Below are positions 1 to 7,351 of a stretch of 8,665 nt of DNA, piece by piece (the stretch's first letter is position 1; every line of letters begins with the position of its first letter). Source of the DNA: G963674505 sp964575975. GTDB taxonomy: Bacteria; Desulfobacterota; Desulfobacteria; Desulfobacterales; SKZT01. The stretch spans positions 1 to 8,665 of the forward strand of contig CAZNTU010000239.1 of the NCBI GenBank assembly GCA_964575975.1, in the 5' to 3' direction. The notes beneath the pieces are model-generated. The model saw only the letters and a program-made list of their open reading frames with translations. It did no database searches and was not told where the DNA came from. A program made the position numbers and the translations under genes.

Positions 1-61
1 GACCCTTCCACAGCCGGGAGGCGCGGGCGCGGATTTCCTTCGGCAGGATTTCGGGATTCAC
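1..61 (-). CDS. Start of the next operon gene, partial (first 20 codons)
   Basis: Only the N-terminus is in the window; it reads MNPEILPKEIRARASRLWKG with a GTG start at 61-59. The start is supported by position: it lies one base after the TGA of the MoxR gene (65-63), and a GGGGA Shine-Dalgarno-like stretch in the last codons of MoxR sits about 9 nt upstream. This is a typical translationally coupled arrangement. The peptide is basic and probably helical. In E. coli the genes following the MoxR gene yehL are the DUF5682-type yehM and the vWA gene yehP, so a MoxR partner is expected here, but 20 residues are too few to name a family. Gene start fairly sure; function unknown. Confidence 0.6.
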   Translation of the reverse strand, partial: MNPEILPKEIRARASRLWKG

Positions 62-62
62 T

Positions 63-1151
63 TCAGAGCGTCCCCGCCGCTTTCGCCAGAGCCTTCCAAT
101 GCTTGTCCCTGCGCGCGCGTTCCTTGCCGACGGTGTTCAAATAGTGGACTATCTTTTTGCGGTCCTCGTCGTTGTCCTTTATTACCACTCCCCGCATTTG
201 CGCGGCCACGTCCTCGGCGGTCAACCGGCCGTCGCCCAGGTAGGCGGAACGCTGGGCGGCTGACAAGACCACGTTGACCGCCTCGGCGGTGGACATGACC
301 GTGTCGGGCGTCCGGACCCGCACCCCCTCGCCGGTCTGCCCCCGTCGCAAGTCCTGGAACGCCACGACCAGCATCCGGACGACATCGGTCGAAAGCTCCG
401 CCTTGACGTCGGTCGAGGCCAACTGCGTCCGGACTTCCTCCATGACCAGTTCGGTCTCGAAATCCGGGTCCTCCAGGGGCATGACCGTCTCGAAGTTGAA
501 ACGCCGCTTGAGAGCCGCCGACATTTCGTTGACCCCCTGGTCGCGCAGATTGGCGGTGGCGATCAGGTTGAACCCGCGCCTGGCGAAAATCCGCCCCTGG
601 TCTCCCCACTCGGGAACGATCAGCTGCTTGTCGGACATGATCGAAATCACGCAGTCCTGCACCTCGGGAGGGCAACGGGTGATCTCCTCGAAACGCACCA
701 GTTTTCCCCGCGTCATTCCCTGGTAGACCGGAGCGGGGACCAGCGCGCGCTCCGAGGGCCCTTCGGCCAGAAGCAGCGCGTAGTTCCAGGTGTACTTGAT
801 CTGGTCCTCCGTGGCGCCCGCCGTGCCTTGGATGGTGAGACCCGAATCTCCGGAGACGGCGGCTGCCAAAAGTTCGGATAGATAGGTCTTCGCTGTGCCG
901 GGCTCGCCCACGAGCATGAGCCCCTGCTGTCCCATGAGGGTGACGATGGCCCGCTCCACCAGGGCGTCGTTGCCGAAGAACTTGCGCCTCGAGCCGTTGA
1001 CCGGATCGCCCAGAATAAACCGGCGCACCGCCTGGGGGCTCAACAGCCATCCGTCGGGCCGCGGACGATCGTCCTTGTCTCTTAAATCCTCCAGTTCCTC
1101 CCGAAAGCGGATTTCCGGGCTGGCTTTGATGATGGAATTGTCTGATGTCAT
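63..1151 (-). CDS. MoxR-type AAA+ ATPase (YehL-like)
   Basis: A 362-residue cytoplasmic AAA+ ATPase of the MoxR family, predicted to hydrolyse ATP and remodel partner proteins as a ring. Visible motifs: Walker A GEPGTAKT (82-89), a Walker B-like LVRFEEITR (151-159) with Glu-Glu at 155-156 where Asp-Glu is usual, sensor 1 region NLIATANLRD (195-204, Asn201), arginine-finger region LKRRFNF (214-220), and a sensor 2-like VRVRTPDT (277-284). Length is close to that of E. coli YehL as I recall it. The ATG at 1151-1149 is chosen because GAGG lies 5 nt upstream and the DUF4132 gene stops 8 nt before. The same frame stays open upstream to 1928, but that stretch is Arg/Gly-rich, lies over the DUF4132 coding region and has no family resemblance. 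Pairing with a DUF4132 gene supports the YehL-like call. Family sure; substrate unknown. Confidence 0.93.
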   Translation of the reverse strand: MTSDNSIIKASPEIRFREELEDLRDKDDRPRPDGWLLSPQAVRRFILGDPVNGSRRKFFGNDALVERAIVTLMGQQGLMLVGEPGTAKTYLSELLAAAVSGDSGLTIQGTAGATEDQIKYTWNYALLLAEGPSERALVPAPVYQGMTRGKLVRFEEITRCPPEVQDCVISIMSDKQLIVPEWGDQGRIFARRGFNLIATANLRDQGVNEMSAALKRRFNFETVMPLEDPDFETELVMEEVRTQLASTDVKAELSTDVVRMLVVAFQDLRRGQTGEGVRVRTPDTVMSTAEAVNVVLSAAQRSAYLGDGRLTAEDVAAQMRGVVIKDNDEDRKKIVHYLNTVGKERARRDKHWKALAKAAGTL

Positions 1152-1156
1152 AAATA

Positions 1157-1161
1157 CCTCT
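1157..1161 (-). promoter_or_regulatory. Ribosome binding site of the MoxR gene, overlapping the DUF4132 stop
   Basis: The minus strand reads TAGAGG then TATTT then ATG. The AGAGG element overlaps the TAG stop of the DUF4132 gene (1162-1160) and sits 5 nt before the MoxR ATG. This fixes the MoxR start and implies that ribosomes ending DUF4132 translation can reinitiate on MoxR. Confidence 0.65.
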
Positions 1162-4100
1162 ACCACGCGGCCTTCTTCTCCCAATCGGGATCGTATCCCC
1201 CGGTCTTGTCCGCCGCAGCCTTGTAGTCGGCCATGACTTCGGAAAGCAGAATCGGGGGAACGTTCTTCAACTGCCGCATGTCCTGTTCGTTGAACCATCC
1301 GGATTCCTGCCTGGCGCAAAAGCCCATGTGCCGCAGCGCCGCCGGAACGTTTTCCTCGGGCAGGCAATTGCCGGTGAAGAATATGATCGCCTGAAGGTTC
1401 GCCGATTCGAAATACTTCGTATAGTAGTGGAAAAAGCCTCCGTCCTCCGCCGCCCCGCGCTGGTAGCCCAACTTGGTCAGGACGCCCCGCAGGGTGAACG
1501 AGTCGCTCGCGTATCCCTCGTAGGTATCGATTCCGGTTTTCGCCATATCGATATTGTCGGGCAGGGCGGGACGGTCGATCTGCTCGAACAGAGGCTTGAC
1601 CTTGTAGTCCTTCAAGTGAGCCCGCCAGGCGGCGGCCTCGGCGTCGCTCAAGATCGAGCGATGGGCAAGGCATACGGTCCCGCTTCGCGGCGCCTCGATC
1701 TCGTCGTCCTCCGCAGTCAAAAGCGCGCCGTCCTCGGCCGGCCGGAAACACGCTCGGGGGCCGTTTTCCTCGTGAATCCAGATCAGGCGCTGAATCAAAC
1801 GACTTGCGATCGGATGGGCGTGCAGGAACTCGGTCCAGTCGCCCGCCGGCCATTTCCGGGCGGCGCACATGGCTTCGTACAACCGTCCCGCGGTCGTTTG
1901 CACCACCTGCTTGAGTTCCTTCTTGCACGCTCCGAACGCCTTTTTCGCCTCTTTAGCCATTTCGTCGTCGTCAGACTTGCGCGCCGCAGGCAGCGCTTTT
2001 ACGCTTTTGCCGTCCTCGCTCGTCAAAAGCGGCGTCAAGTTGTCGCTCAAGGTCGCCGTGAAACGACGGCTTCCGTAGTCGAAAACCATTTGGCCGTTTT
2101 CGTCGAAGCCGGCCGTGGGCATGGTACGGTCGGCCAGCTCCTCGCGGGTCCATCCGTTGCGTTCGGCGATCGTCTCCACCAGCTCGGCGGCGGCGTCCTG
2201 AACGCTGCGGGTCCGGTGGCGTCTCGCCGCGGAAAGCAAAAGCTGGACGACGTGACTGTCGCCGCCCGGCGCTATGGCGCGCAAGATGGCCTCGATTTGG
2301 TGCCGGCGGGTGTAATGGTCCTTCATGTAGGCGCGGACGAGCGGTACGGCTTCGGCGCCGGGTGCGTAGGCGCAAAGGGCGAGAATCCCCTTCTCCCGGA
2401 TGGCTGTTCCCAAGTAGGTTCCGAGGATCTGCCGACGGATTTCCGCATGGGCGTCCTCCAAGGTTCTTTCCCGAAAGGCGGCGCCCCATTCGTATTTCGC
2501 GTAATATTTCCAAGTGTTCAGCAAGCCTGGAGCCTGTTGACTGGCTTTCTCTTCGGCCTCCTCGACTGCGGGACCGATCGCGTCCTGGGCGATAAACGCT
2601 CGAAGAACATACATTCCCAGCGCTTGCCGCGAGGTCTCGTCCAGCCGCTGCAAGTATTTCCAGACCAGTTCGTTCCCTCCCGGATCCTTCAGCTTGCAGG
2701 CCAGAACCAACCACCATTTCGGCACGTCGCGATCCACGGAACTCCCGTCGCGCCATTTCAAACCGGGCATCCCGTCGAAAGGAAACCATTCCAAGCCTTT
2801 GGGCATCGACTTCTTCAATCCCGTTCGCGCTTCTTTTAGCAGCAGGTCCGGGTGCAGAAGTTCGGAAATGTCTTCTCCCAGCGCTTCCAGAGCGCTAAGA
2901 AAGGTCGCCCGCACCGGCTCCCGGGATTCCTTGGCAAGAGCCGCCTTCAAGGGTCCTACGGCTCCAGGGGCGCCGATCCTGCCAAGCCACGCGGCGGCGT
3001 TCATCCGCGCCTCCTGGGTGTTGCTCTTCAACGCGGCCGCCACCTTGCCCTCGATGCCCGGCACGTTTTCCAGCAGCGCCTGGGCGCGGACCCGGTAGGT
3101 TTTGCCTTCGCCCAAGGCCAGTTGCAGCAGAGGCGCCTTGACCGCCCCCGGAAGGACAGGAAACATCGCCAGCACTTCGAGCACTCGATCCAGGCTGACC
3201 TCCTCCCACCTGTTCCGTTGGACGCCCTTATTCGACAAGGCTTCGGCCAAGGGTTCCAGGCGCTCGGCAAAGTAGGGCCAGACGCGGTCCGGGGGCAATT
3301 CGCGAAGCAGAAAGGGCCGTCCCCAACGGGCGAGCAGAATTTCGCGCTCCAAAAAATCGTCGGGCCATCCAAGGGCTGCGAGCACATCGGCCAGAGCGCG
3401 CAAATCGGAAAGCTTTCCGACCTGGCGTTTCAGCCAAAGGGACAAGGGCCCGTACTCCAGCGAGCGGTAATGTTCCCGCGGGCCGGGCGGTTTGCCGTAC
3501 AGCCGCATCACGTGGATCAGATCGATACTGCCGTCCTCCCAAAAGCGAGCGTCGAGATAGCGGGCGATCCGATGCCAGTCGTATTTCGGCTTGGCCTGGC
3601 CGTTCATCAGTCCCACGATATGCTCCGCATCCTTTCGCGAGGCTCCCAGAATCCGTTTTTTCTCCTCTTTCTGCCAGGGGTATTCGACCTTCATGTCTTT
3701 GTATTTCGCCTGCAACTCGCGGATTTGCGCCTCGATTCGGTCGATCAGGGAGGTATCGACCAGCGAATCGAGGACGGGCGGTTTATATTCGGGAATCGAG
3801 AGGGGAGCTTCGTCCGTCGATTCCTCCCTCATCGCGACCGCCCCCAGGGCCATGTCGATGGCGGCGACAACCTGGCTGGAGGATTCGTTTCGCCTGGCCG
3901 AGTCCAAAAGAGCCCTGCCCTTTTCGCCCATGAACCGGCCGACGACCTCCGCGGCCAGTTTGCGTTCGCCCGCGCGACCTTCGAGAAGGAAACGGGCCAA
4001 CCGGTCCCGGACGCGATCCTCGGGAAACCGGGCCAGAATACGGACGGCTTCGCATTGGACGGTCTTGCGGTCGGAGACCGCATGGTCCGCGACGAAGTCC

Positions 4101-4849
4101 TCGAATTGCTCCGCGCAGTCGAGCTTCTCGATTTCGATCAGGCATTGCGCCATGCCTGCGGCCGAAAGCTTGGGGGCGATCTCGGAAACGACATGGTCGC
4201 GGTTGGCGGCGACGAATTCCTTCAGTCCGGAAAACTCCCGCATAGTCGAGATCTTTTCCTGGAAGTTCCAATAGCCGCCGGCCCCTTGGCGGTCGAAGAA
4301 AAAATGGAGCCACTCGGCCGTATGGAGATTGTCGGCCTCGCACAGGGCCGCCAATGCTTTCGCGTCCGGTTGCGGCGTCGTTTTCGCCCCCAACGCCTTC
4401 AAACCCTCGGGACGGTTGCAGCAAGCCACCAGCCAATCGATCAAGACGAGGTACAGCCAATCCGGAAAACCCGGATGAGTGTGCTTTTGAATGCCGCTCG
4501 TCTTTACAAGCGCGGCCAAAGACTTGCCCATCCGAACGACGCTTTCCGGCGCCAGGTCTCCGGAGGCGAATTGCCGGTAGGCGTCTCGACGGCTGCCGCT
4601 TGAATCCTTTCGCCTCGACATCCAGTACGCATGCGACCCGGTTATTAAGTCGAAGGCGTTCTCCGCATCCGGAACGACCGTCCGCTCGGCCCGAATCAAC
4701 GCCTCCGCAGGTTCGCCGGTCGCGCAAAAAGCGGCCAGTTCCTTGGCCAGTTCGGGATGGGATTTGCGAATGGGAAGGAAAATACGTTGGAACAAAGTTT
4801 CCTGGCTTTTCGACCCCAGGGATTTCAATTTGGAAATGATGTCCTTCAT
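1160..4849 (-). CDS. DUF4132 protein with HEAT-like helical repeats (YehI-like)
   Basis: A 1229-residue protein, close in length to E. coli YehI/MolR as I recall it. The C-terminal third carries what I recognise as DUF4132: from about 898 (GWTREELADRTMPTAGFDENG), through a D-Y-G-x-R-x-F segment near 924-930, the HP...RLIW stretch (1012-1024), the CFRPAEDGALL segment (1034-1044) and AHRSILSDAEAAAWRAHLKDY (1062-1082, here split by its conserved AWRAHL core). A further region to about 1180 is rich in aromatic residues (FFHYYTKYF). The N-terminal and middle parts are alpha-helical with HEAT-like units near 265-335 and 595-660, and a coiled-coil-like charged stretch near 366-400. No signal peptide or membrane segment is seen, so it is probably a cytoplasmic scaffold or adaptor. 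It lies 7 nt after the small ORF and 8 nt before MoxR. Biochemical function of DUF4132 is unknown; a role as partner of the adjacent MoxR ATPase is inferred from context. Confidence 0.88.
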   Translation of the reverse strand: MKDIISKLKSLGSKSQETLFQRIFLPIRKSHPELAKELAAFCATGEPAEALIRAERTVVPDAENAFDLITGSHAYWMSRRKDSSGSRRDAYRQFASGDLAPESVVRMGKSLAALVKTSGIQKHTHPGFPDWLYLVLIDWLVACCNRPEGLKALGAKTTPQPDAKALAALCEADNLHTAEWLHFFFDRQGAGGYWNFQEKISTMREFSGLKEFVAANRDHVVSEIAPKLSAAGMAQCLIEIEKLDCAEQFEDFVADHAVSDRKTVQCEAVRILARFPEDRVRDRLARFLLEGRAGERKLAAEVVGRFMGEKGRALLDSARRNESSSQVVAAIDMALGAVAMREESTDEAPLSIPEYKPPVLDSLVDTSLIDRIEAQIRELQAKYKDMKVEYPWQKEEKKRILGASRKDAEHIVGLMNGQAKPKYDWHRIARYLDARFWEDGSIDLIHVMRLYGKPPGPREHYRSLEYGPLSLWLKRQVGKLSDLRALADVLAALGWPDDFLEREILLARWGRPFLLRELPPDRVWPYFAERLEPLAEALSNKGVQRNRWEEVSLDRVLEVLAMFPVLPGAVKAPLLQLALGEGKTYRVRAQALLENVPGIEGKVAAALKSNTQEARMNAAAWLGRIGAPGAVGPLKAALAKESREPVRATFLSALEALGEDISELLHPDLLLKEARTGLKKSMPKGLEWFPFDGMPGLKWRDGSSVDRDVPKWWLVLACKLKDPGGNELVWKYLQRLDETSRQALGMYVLRAFIAQDAIGPAVEEAEEKASQQAPGLLNTWKYYAKYEWGAAFRERTLEDAHAEIRRQILGTYLGTAIREKGILALCAYAPGAEAVPLVRAYMKDHYTRRHQIEAILRAIAPGGDSHVVQLLLSAARRHRTRSVQDAAAELVETIAERNGWTREELADRTMPTAGFDENGQMVFDYGSRRFTATLSDNLTPLLTSEDGKSVKALPAARKSDDDEMAKEAKKAFGACKKELKQVVQTTAGRLYEAMCAARKWPAGDWTEFLHAHPIASRLIQRLIWIHEENGPRACFRPAEDGALLTAEDDEIEAPRSGTVCLAHRSILSDAEAAAWRAHLKDYKVKPLFEQIDRPALPDNIDMAKTGIDTYEGYASDSFTLRGVLTKLGYQRGAAEDGGFFHYYTKYFESANLQAIIFFTGNCLPEENVPAALRHMGFCARQESGWFNEQDMRQLKNVPPILLSEVMADYKAAADKTGGYDPDWEKKAAW

Positions 4850-4856
4850 GGCGCTT

Positions 4857-5033
4857 TCAGGCTCCTTTCGGTTGGAGAAGGATCGACGAATCGAACGTGG
4901 AAGGAAATCCCTTTGCGAGGAATTTCAGCAGTTCGAATTCCAGGTTGCCGTAATCGACCGAATCGGCCAGCAGGAAAGCGAGCTTCACGGTTCCTGTCGC
5001 GCCCGTCGCTTCTTTTCTGCTTGTCGTTTTCAT
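4857..5033 (-). CDS. Small ORF, 58 residues, function unknown
   Basis: The ATG at 5033-5031 opens a 58-residue frame ending in TGA at 4859-4857. The protein starts MKTTSRKEATGATGTVKLAF, continues with LLADSVDYGNLEFELLKFLA, and ends ILLQPKGA. The first 17 residues are basic and Thr/Gly-rich; the middle is a likely amphipathic helix with acidic residues. There is no clear membrane segment or cysteine. Support for coding: it fills the only sizeable gap in the cluster (25 nt after the kinase stop, 7 nt before DUF4132), codons in its second half are GC-ending as in the neighbours, a weak GAGAG lies about 7 nt upstream, and its last codons contain the AGGAG that serves DUF4132. I do not recognise the family. 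It could be a small adaptor of the kinase/MoxR system, or a non-conserved leader ORF for translational coupling. Confidence 0.6.
   Translation of the reverse strand: MKTTSRKEATGATGTVKLAFLLADSVDYGNLEFELLKFLAKGFPSTFDSSILLQPKGA
4862..4866 (-). promoter_or_regulatory. Ribosome binding site of the DUF4132 gene
   Basis: AGGAG on the minus strand, inside the last codons of the 58-residue ORF (AAA GGA GCC TGA), 12 nt before the DUF4132 ATG at 4849. The spacing is slightly long. Its place inside the small ORF suggests that translation of the two is coupled. Confidence 0.5.
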
Positions 5034-5058
5034 GCCGACACTCTCAATGGCTTGGCAT

Positions 5059-7257
5059 TCATTTCGGGAAGCCGCTTTCCGTCACATTCGGAAGGGTCTC
5101 CGCTTTATCCTCTTTTTCGGCGGCGACTCCCCGGATTTGCTGGTGCATCAGGACGAAAGCGATCTCGAACAGCGATTCGAGAAGCAAGTCGGCCGTGATT
5201 TTGGCGGGCAAGTTGTCGAGGGCGGATTGAAAGGACTTGAACTTTTCCGATTGCATTTTGCAATGGAGCAGCCTCCGAAAAATATCCGTCGCGTAAGCCC
5301 GCGATTCGGAAGACGCGTTTGCGCTTTTCGTGGTCGTCCATATCCCTTCCAATTTCGTGATGTCTTCGGCGGTGGATTTGCAGATTATGCATTGGACGTT
5401 TTTGTTCGCGAAGAGCCTCCTGTCGGTGGCAAGCTCTTTGAGGCTCTTGTCCGACGAATCGGCTGCCATTCGAGAGAGCTTTTGGAGAACAGGAACGGTT
5501 CTCTCCGGAATCGGGATTTTCGCCTTGACCAGGTTTTCCTTGTGGGATTCGAGTTTCAGAGCCAGTTCCCGCCGGGCCCGAGACCAGAACGTTTCGCAGA
5601 TTTCGGGGACCGTCTCGATCAACATTGCGTTTCGCTCCATTGCGTTTTGAAGAGTTCTCGCGGACTCGACAAGCACTACCGACGTTTCCTTGAAAAGATC
5701 TTCTCCCGTCGTCGCTCTGAAAATGATGCCGATGGCGGCGTACCAGTCCTGCAAGTGCAGAATCGGCGGTATGACGCCGTAGAGTTTCTCCATTACGGAA
5801 TTCGGCAGGAAGTTCGCCGGGGTTGCGAAGAGGGGCGTGCCGCCCAGCAAGGGTTGCGGGATGGGTTCGCCGTCTTCGGCCACGCAATGCGCGGCGGTTT
5901 CGACGTCGATCAACCCGATTTGAAATTCTCCCGGATATTTCAGAAATTCGGGATAGTCGTCCGGAGGGCCGATCAAGAGGAGGTTGTCCGGTTTGAGATC
6001 GCGAATGGATATTCGCTTTTCGTACAGCCATCCCAGCAAATCCAAAATGTTGGAGGAAATGTTCGCTATTTTGTCGCTATTTACGGAAATGGCTCGTTCT
6101 TCAACTGTTTTTCGCACGATGGAGCGATATGATTCCACCGTTTCCGGATTGTTTTTCTCCAATTCGGAAAAAAAACGGTTCAGGGATGAAAGCGCGTTTT
6201 CGGGAAGTTGCTCCCGGCCGCTTTCCGTTTTTTTTCCGGCGAGAAAATGGAAGAACCACTGTCGAAACTTGAAGGGATGAACGGACGCGGCGGACCTTGT
6301 CCGATTTTGGGCCAGAATCTTCTTGGCTCCGGATTCGAACCGGGAATACAAGTCGTGCAGAGTGTACCCAAGTTTGTCGTCGCCGTAGCGGTCCTCGAAT
6401 TGGTAGGGGGTCAACACCATGTCCGGGTCGCGAAAGGCCTCTTCGTAGAATCGTCCCGCATTGTCGTGGATTTCGTCGAGCACCCGGCCCAGAAAAAAGT
6501 AACGGGACAAATGCATGAAATAGACGAAACTGTCGCCAATTTTGAAGTAGGGCTGATATTCGTCCGCCGACAGGAGCCATTCGAGGGCTTTGCTTTCGTT
6601 TTCTATTTTCGCCGCATCCTCTTGCGAAAGAAGCTTGTCGAGAATTACGGAGACGCCCGGAACCAGGCACTCTCTCGGGGCCAGTCTTTCGACGATTGTC
6701 AAGTCCCTTCGGATGCTGTCAACGTATTGGAAGGCCGACGACGACGTTTTCGCGGGTATCTTGACCACCAGTTGGCTGTCGTAAATCACATGGTAGCACC
6801 TGCTTTTGCCGGTCCCGAATTCTCCGAGTTCGCCGATGCTGACGATTCGAGATTGCCATCTGTCCCCGACGAGCACTTTGAGTTCGTACCGGGAGTTTTT
6901 CCCCCCGGCCGGGGAATCCAGCGGTTCGAATTCCGACGGGTCGTCCGCTTTTGCGTTCAGCCTGCGTTTGAAAATATCCAGAAACAGGTGGGCTACGGCC
7001 TCTTTTCCGGAATATATCGAACAGGGGTTTCGCTTCGGTCCGTTGTTCGGCCCCTTCTGCACGCTCGCTTTCTTTTTCTTCCTGTCCTCTTGGCCCTTTT
7101 TAAAGCAAAACAACCCTGCCCACACGAAAACGGCCCCGACCGCGCCGGCGGGCAGCCCTAGGAGCGGATCGTAGCCCAAAAAAGCGGCGCATGCTACGAA
7201 GAGGACGAAAGAAACCGTTGTTTCGACCAAAAAAAACTTTGTCGCCGGAGCGCTCAT
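5059..7257 (-). CDS. Membrane-anchored divergent Ser/Thr protein kinase-like protein
   Basis: A 732-residue protein. Two hydrophobic segments (about 8-27 and 31-52) are followed by a Lys/Arg-rich stretch (53-63), which by the positive-inside rule puts the rest in the cytoplasm. Kinase motifs: a Gly-containing loop at 142-150 (GELGEFGTG), a candidate beta-3 lysine in LVVKIP (Lys166), the catalytic loop IRDLKPDN (418-425, with Asp420, Lys422, Asn425), a metal-site region LIDVETA (449-455) where DFG is replaced by Asp-Val-Glu, a GGTPLFATP segment near the activation loop (472-480), and a helix-F Asp-Trp (504-505). About 250 residues separate Lys166 from the catalytic loop, far more than in ordinary kinases, so there is a large insertion. 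The C-terminal tail (about 570-732) is helical and has one CxxC (Cys623, Cys626). Catalytic residues look intact, so activity is plausible but not certain. The ATG at 7257 has a GGA about 9 nt upstream. First gene of the tight cluster; its partner or substrate may be the small ORF, DUF4132 or MoxR protein (inference). Confidence 0.85.
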   Translation of the reverse strand: MSAPATKFFLVETTVSFVLFVACAAFLGYDPLLGLPAGAVGAVFVWAGLFCFKKGQEDRKKKKASVQKGPNNGPKRNPCSIYSGKEAVAHLFLDIFKRRLNAKADDPSEFEPLDSPAGGKNSRYELKVLVGDRWQSRIVSIGELGEFGTGKSRCYHVIYDSQLVVKIPAKTSSSAFQYVDSIRRDLTIVERLAPRECLVPGVSVILDKLLSQEDAAKIENESKALEWLLSADEYQPYFKIGDSFVYFMHLSRYFFLGRVLDEIHDNAGRFYEEAFRDPDMVLTPYQFEDRYGDDKLGYTLHDLYSRFESGAKKILAQNRTRSAASVHPFKFRQWFFHFLAGKKTESGREQLPENALSSLNRFFSELEKNNPETVESYRSIVRKTVEERAISVNSDKIANISSNILDLLGWLYEKRISIRDLKPDNLLLIGPPDDYPEFLKYPGEFQIGLIDVETAAHCVAEDGEPIPQPLLGGTPLFATPANFLPNSVMEKLYGVIPPILHLQDWYAAIGIIFRATTGEDLFKETSVVLVESARTLQNAMERNAMLIETVPEICETFWSRARRELALKLESHKENLVKAKIPIPERTVPVLQKLSRMAADSSDKSLKELATDRRLFANKNVQCIICKSTAEDITKLEGIWTTTKSANASSESRAYATDIFRRLLHCKMQSEKFKSFQSALDNLPAKITADLLLESLFEIAFVLMHQQIRGVAAEKEDKAETLPNVTESGFPK

Positions 7258-7351
7258 TCAACAATTCCAATAGGGCAGTCAAGTGCGAAAAAAAGCAGGT
7301 TTTCGGTTCGGCGTCGCTACGAAACGCAACGTCTGAATACCATGATCGCAA
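7258..7351. other. Intergenic gap between histidine kinase and kinase-like gene
   Basis: This 94 bp stretch is the longest non-coding gap in the window. On the minus strand it contains a weak 6-bp hairpin with one G-U pair (arms 7326-7331 and 7312-7317), then a T7 run (7294-7288) 17 nt later, too far for a standard intrinsic terminator. A TTGACT (7282-7277) is present, but a -10 box at the right distance would fall on the start codon. I see no convincing promoter, operator or terminator, so read-through from the histidine kinase gene into the cluster is possible. Confidence 0.5.

Noticed and set aside
58..1050. A 330-residue minus-strand frame overlapping MoxR
   Set aside because: It is Arg/Gly/Pro-rich in a shifted frame over the MoxR gene, with no start support and no domain; MoxR motifs are in the other frame.
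1152..1928. A 259-residue N-terminal extension of the MoxR frame
   Set aside because: It overlaps the 3' part of DUF4132 in another frame, is Arg/Gly-rich and low in family resemblance. The ATG at 1151 has a good ribosome binding site and gives the expected MoxR length.
1328..4603. Two long plus-strand open frames (503 and 583 residues) opposite the DUF4132 gene
   Set aside because: Both are in exact codon register with the minus-strand gene (offsets are multiples of 3 from 1160). In that register a stop arises only opposite TTA, CTA or TCA codons, which are rare in this GC-rich gene. The products show no recognisable domain.
5900..5910. Kinase as a pseudokinase because DFG reads DVE
   Set aside because: The metal-binding Asp itself is kept, as are the catalytic-loop Asp, Lys and Asn, so loss of activity cannot be concluded.
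5032..7161. Plus-strand open frames of 366 and 317 residues opposite the kinase gene
   Set aside because: Same register effect relative to 5059; the minus-strand frame carries clear kinase motifs and these do not.
7277..7282. TTGACT as a -35 promoter box for the kinase cluster
   Set aside because: A -10 element 17 nt further would fall on the start codon and reads GAATGA, unlike TATAAT.
7288..7331. Hairpin plus T run as an intrinsic terminator of the histidine kinase gene
   Set aside because: The stem is only 6 bp with a G-U pair, and the T7 run begins 17 nt after the stem.
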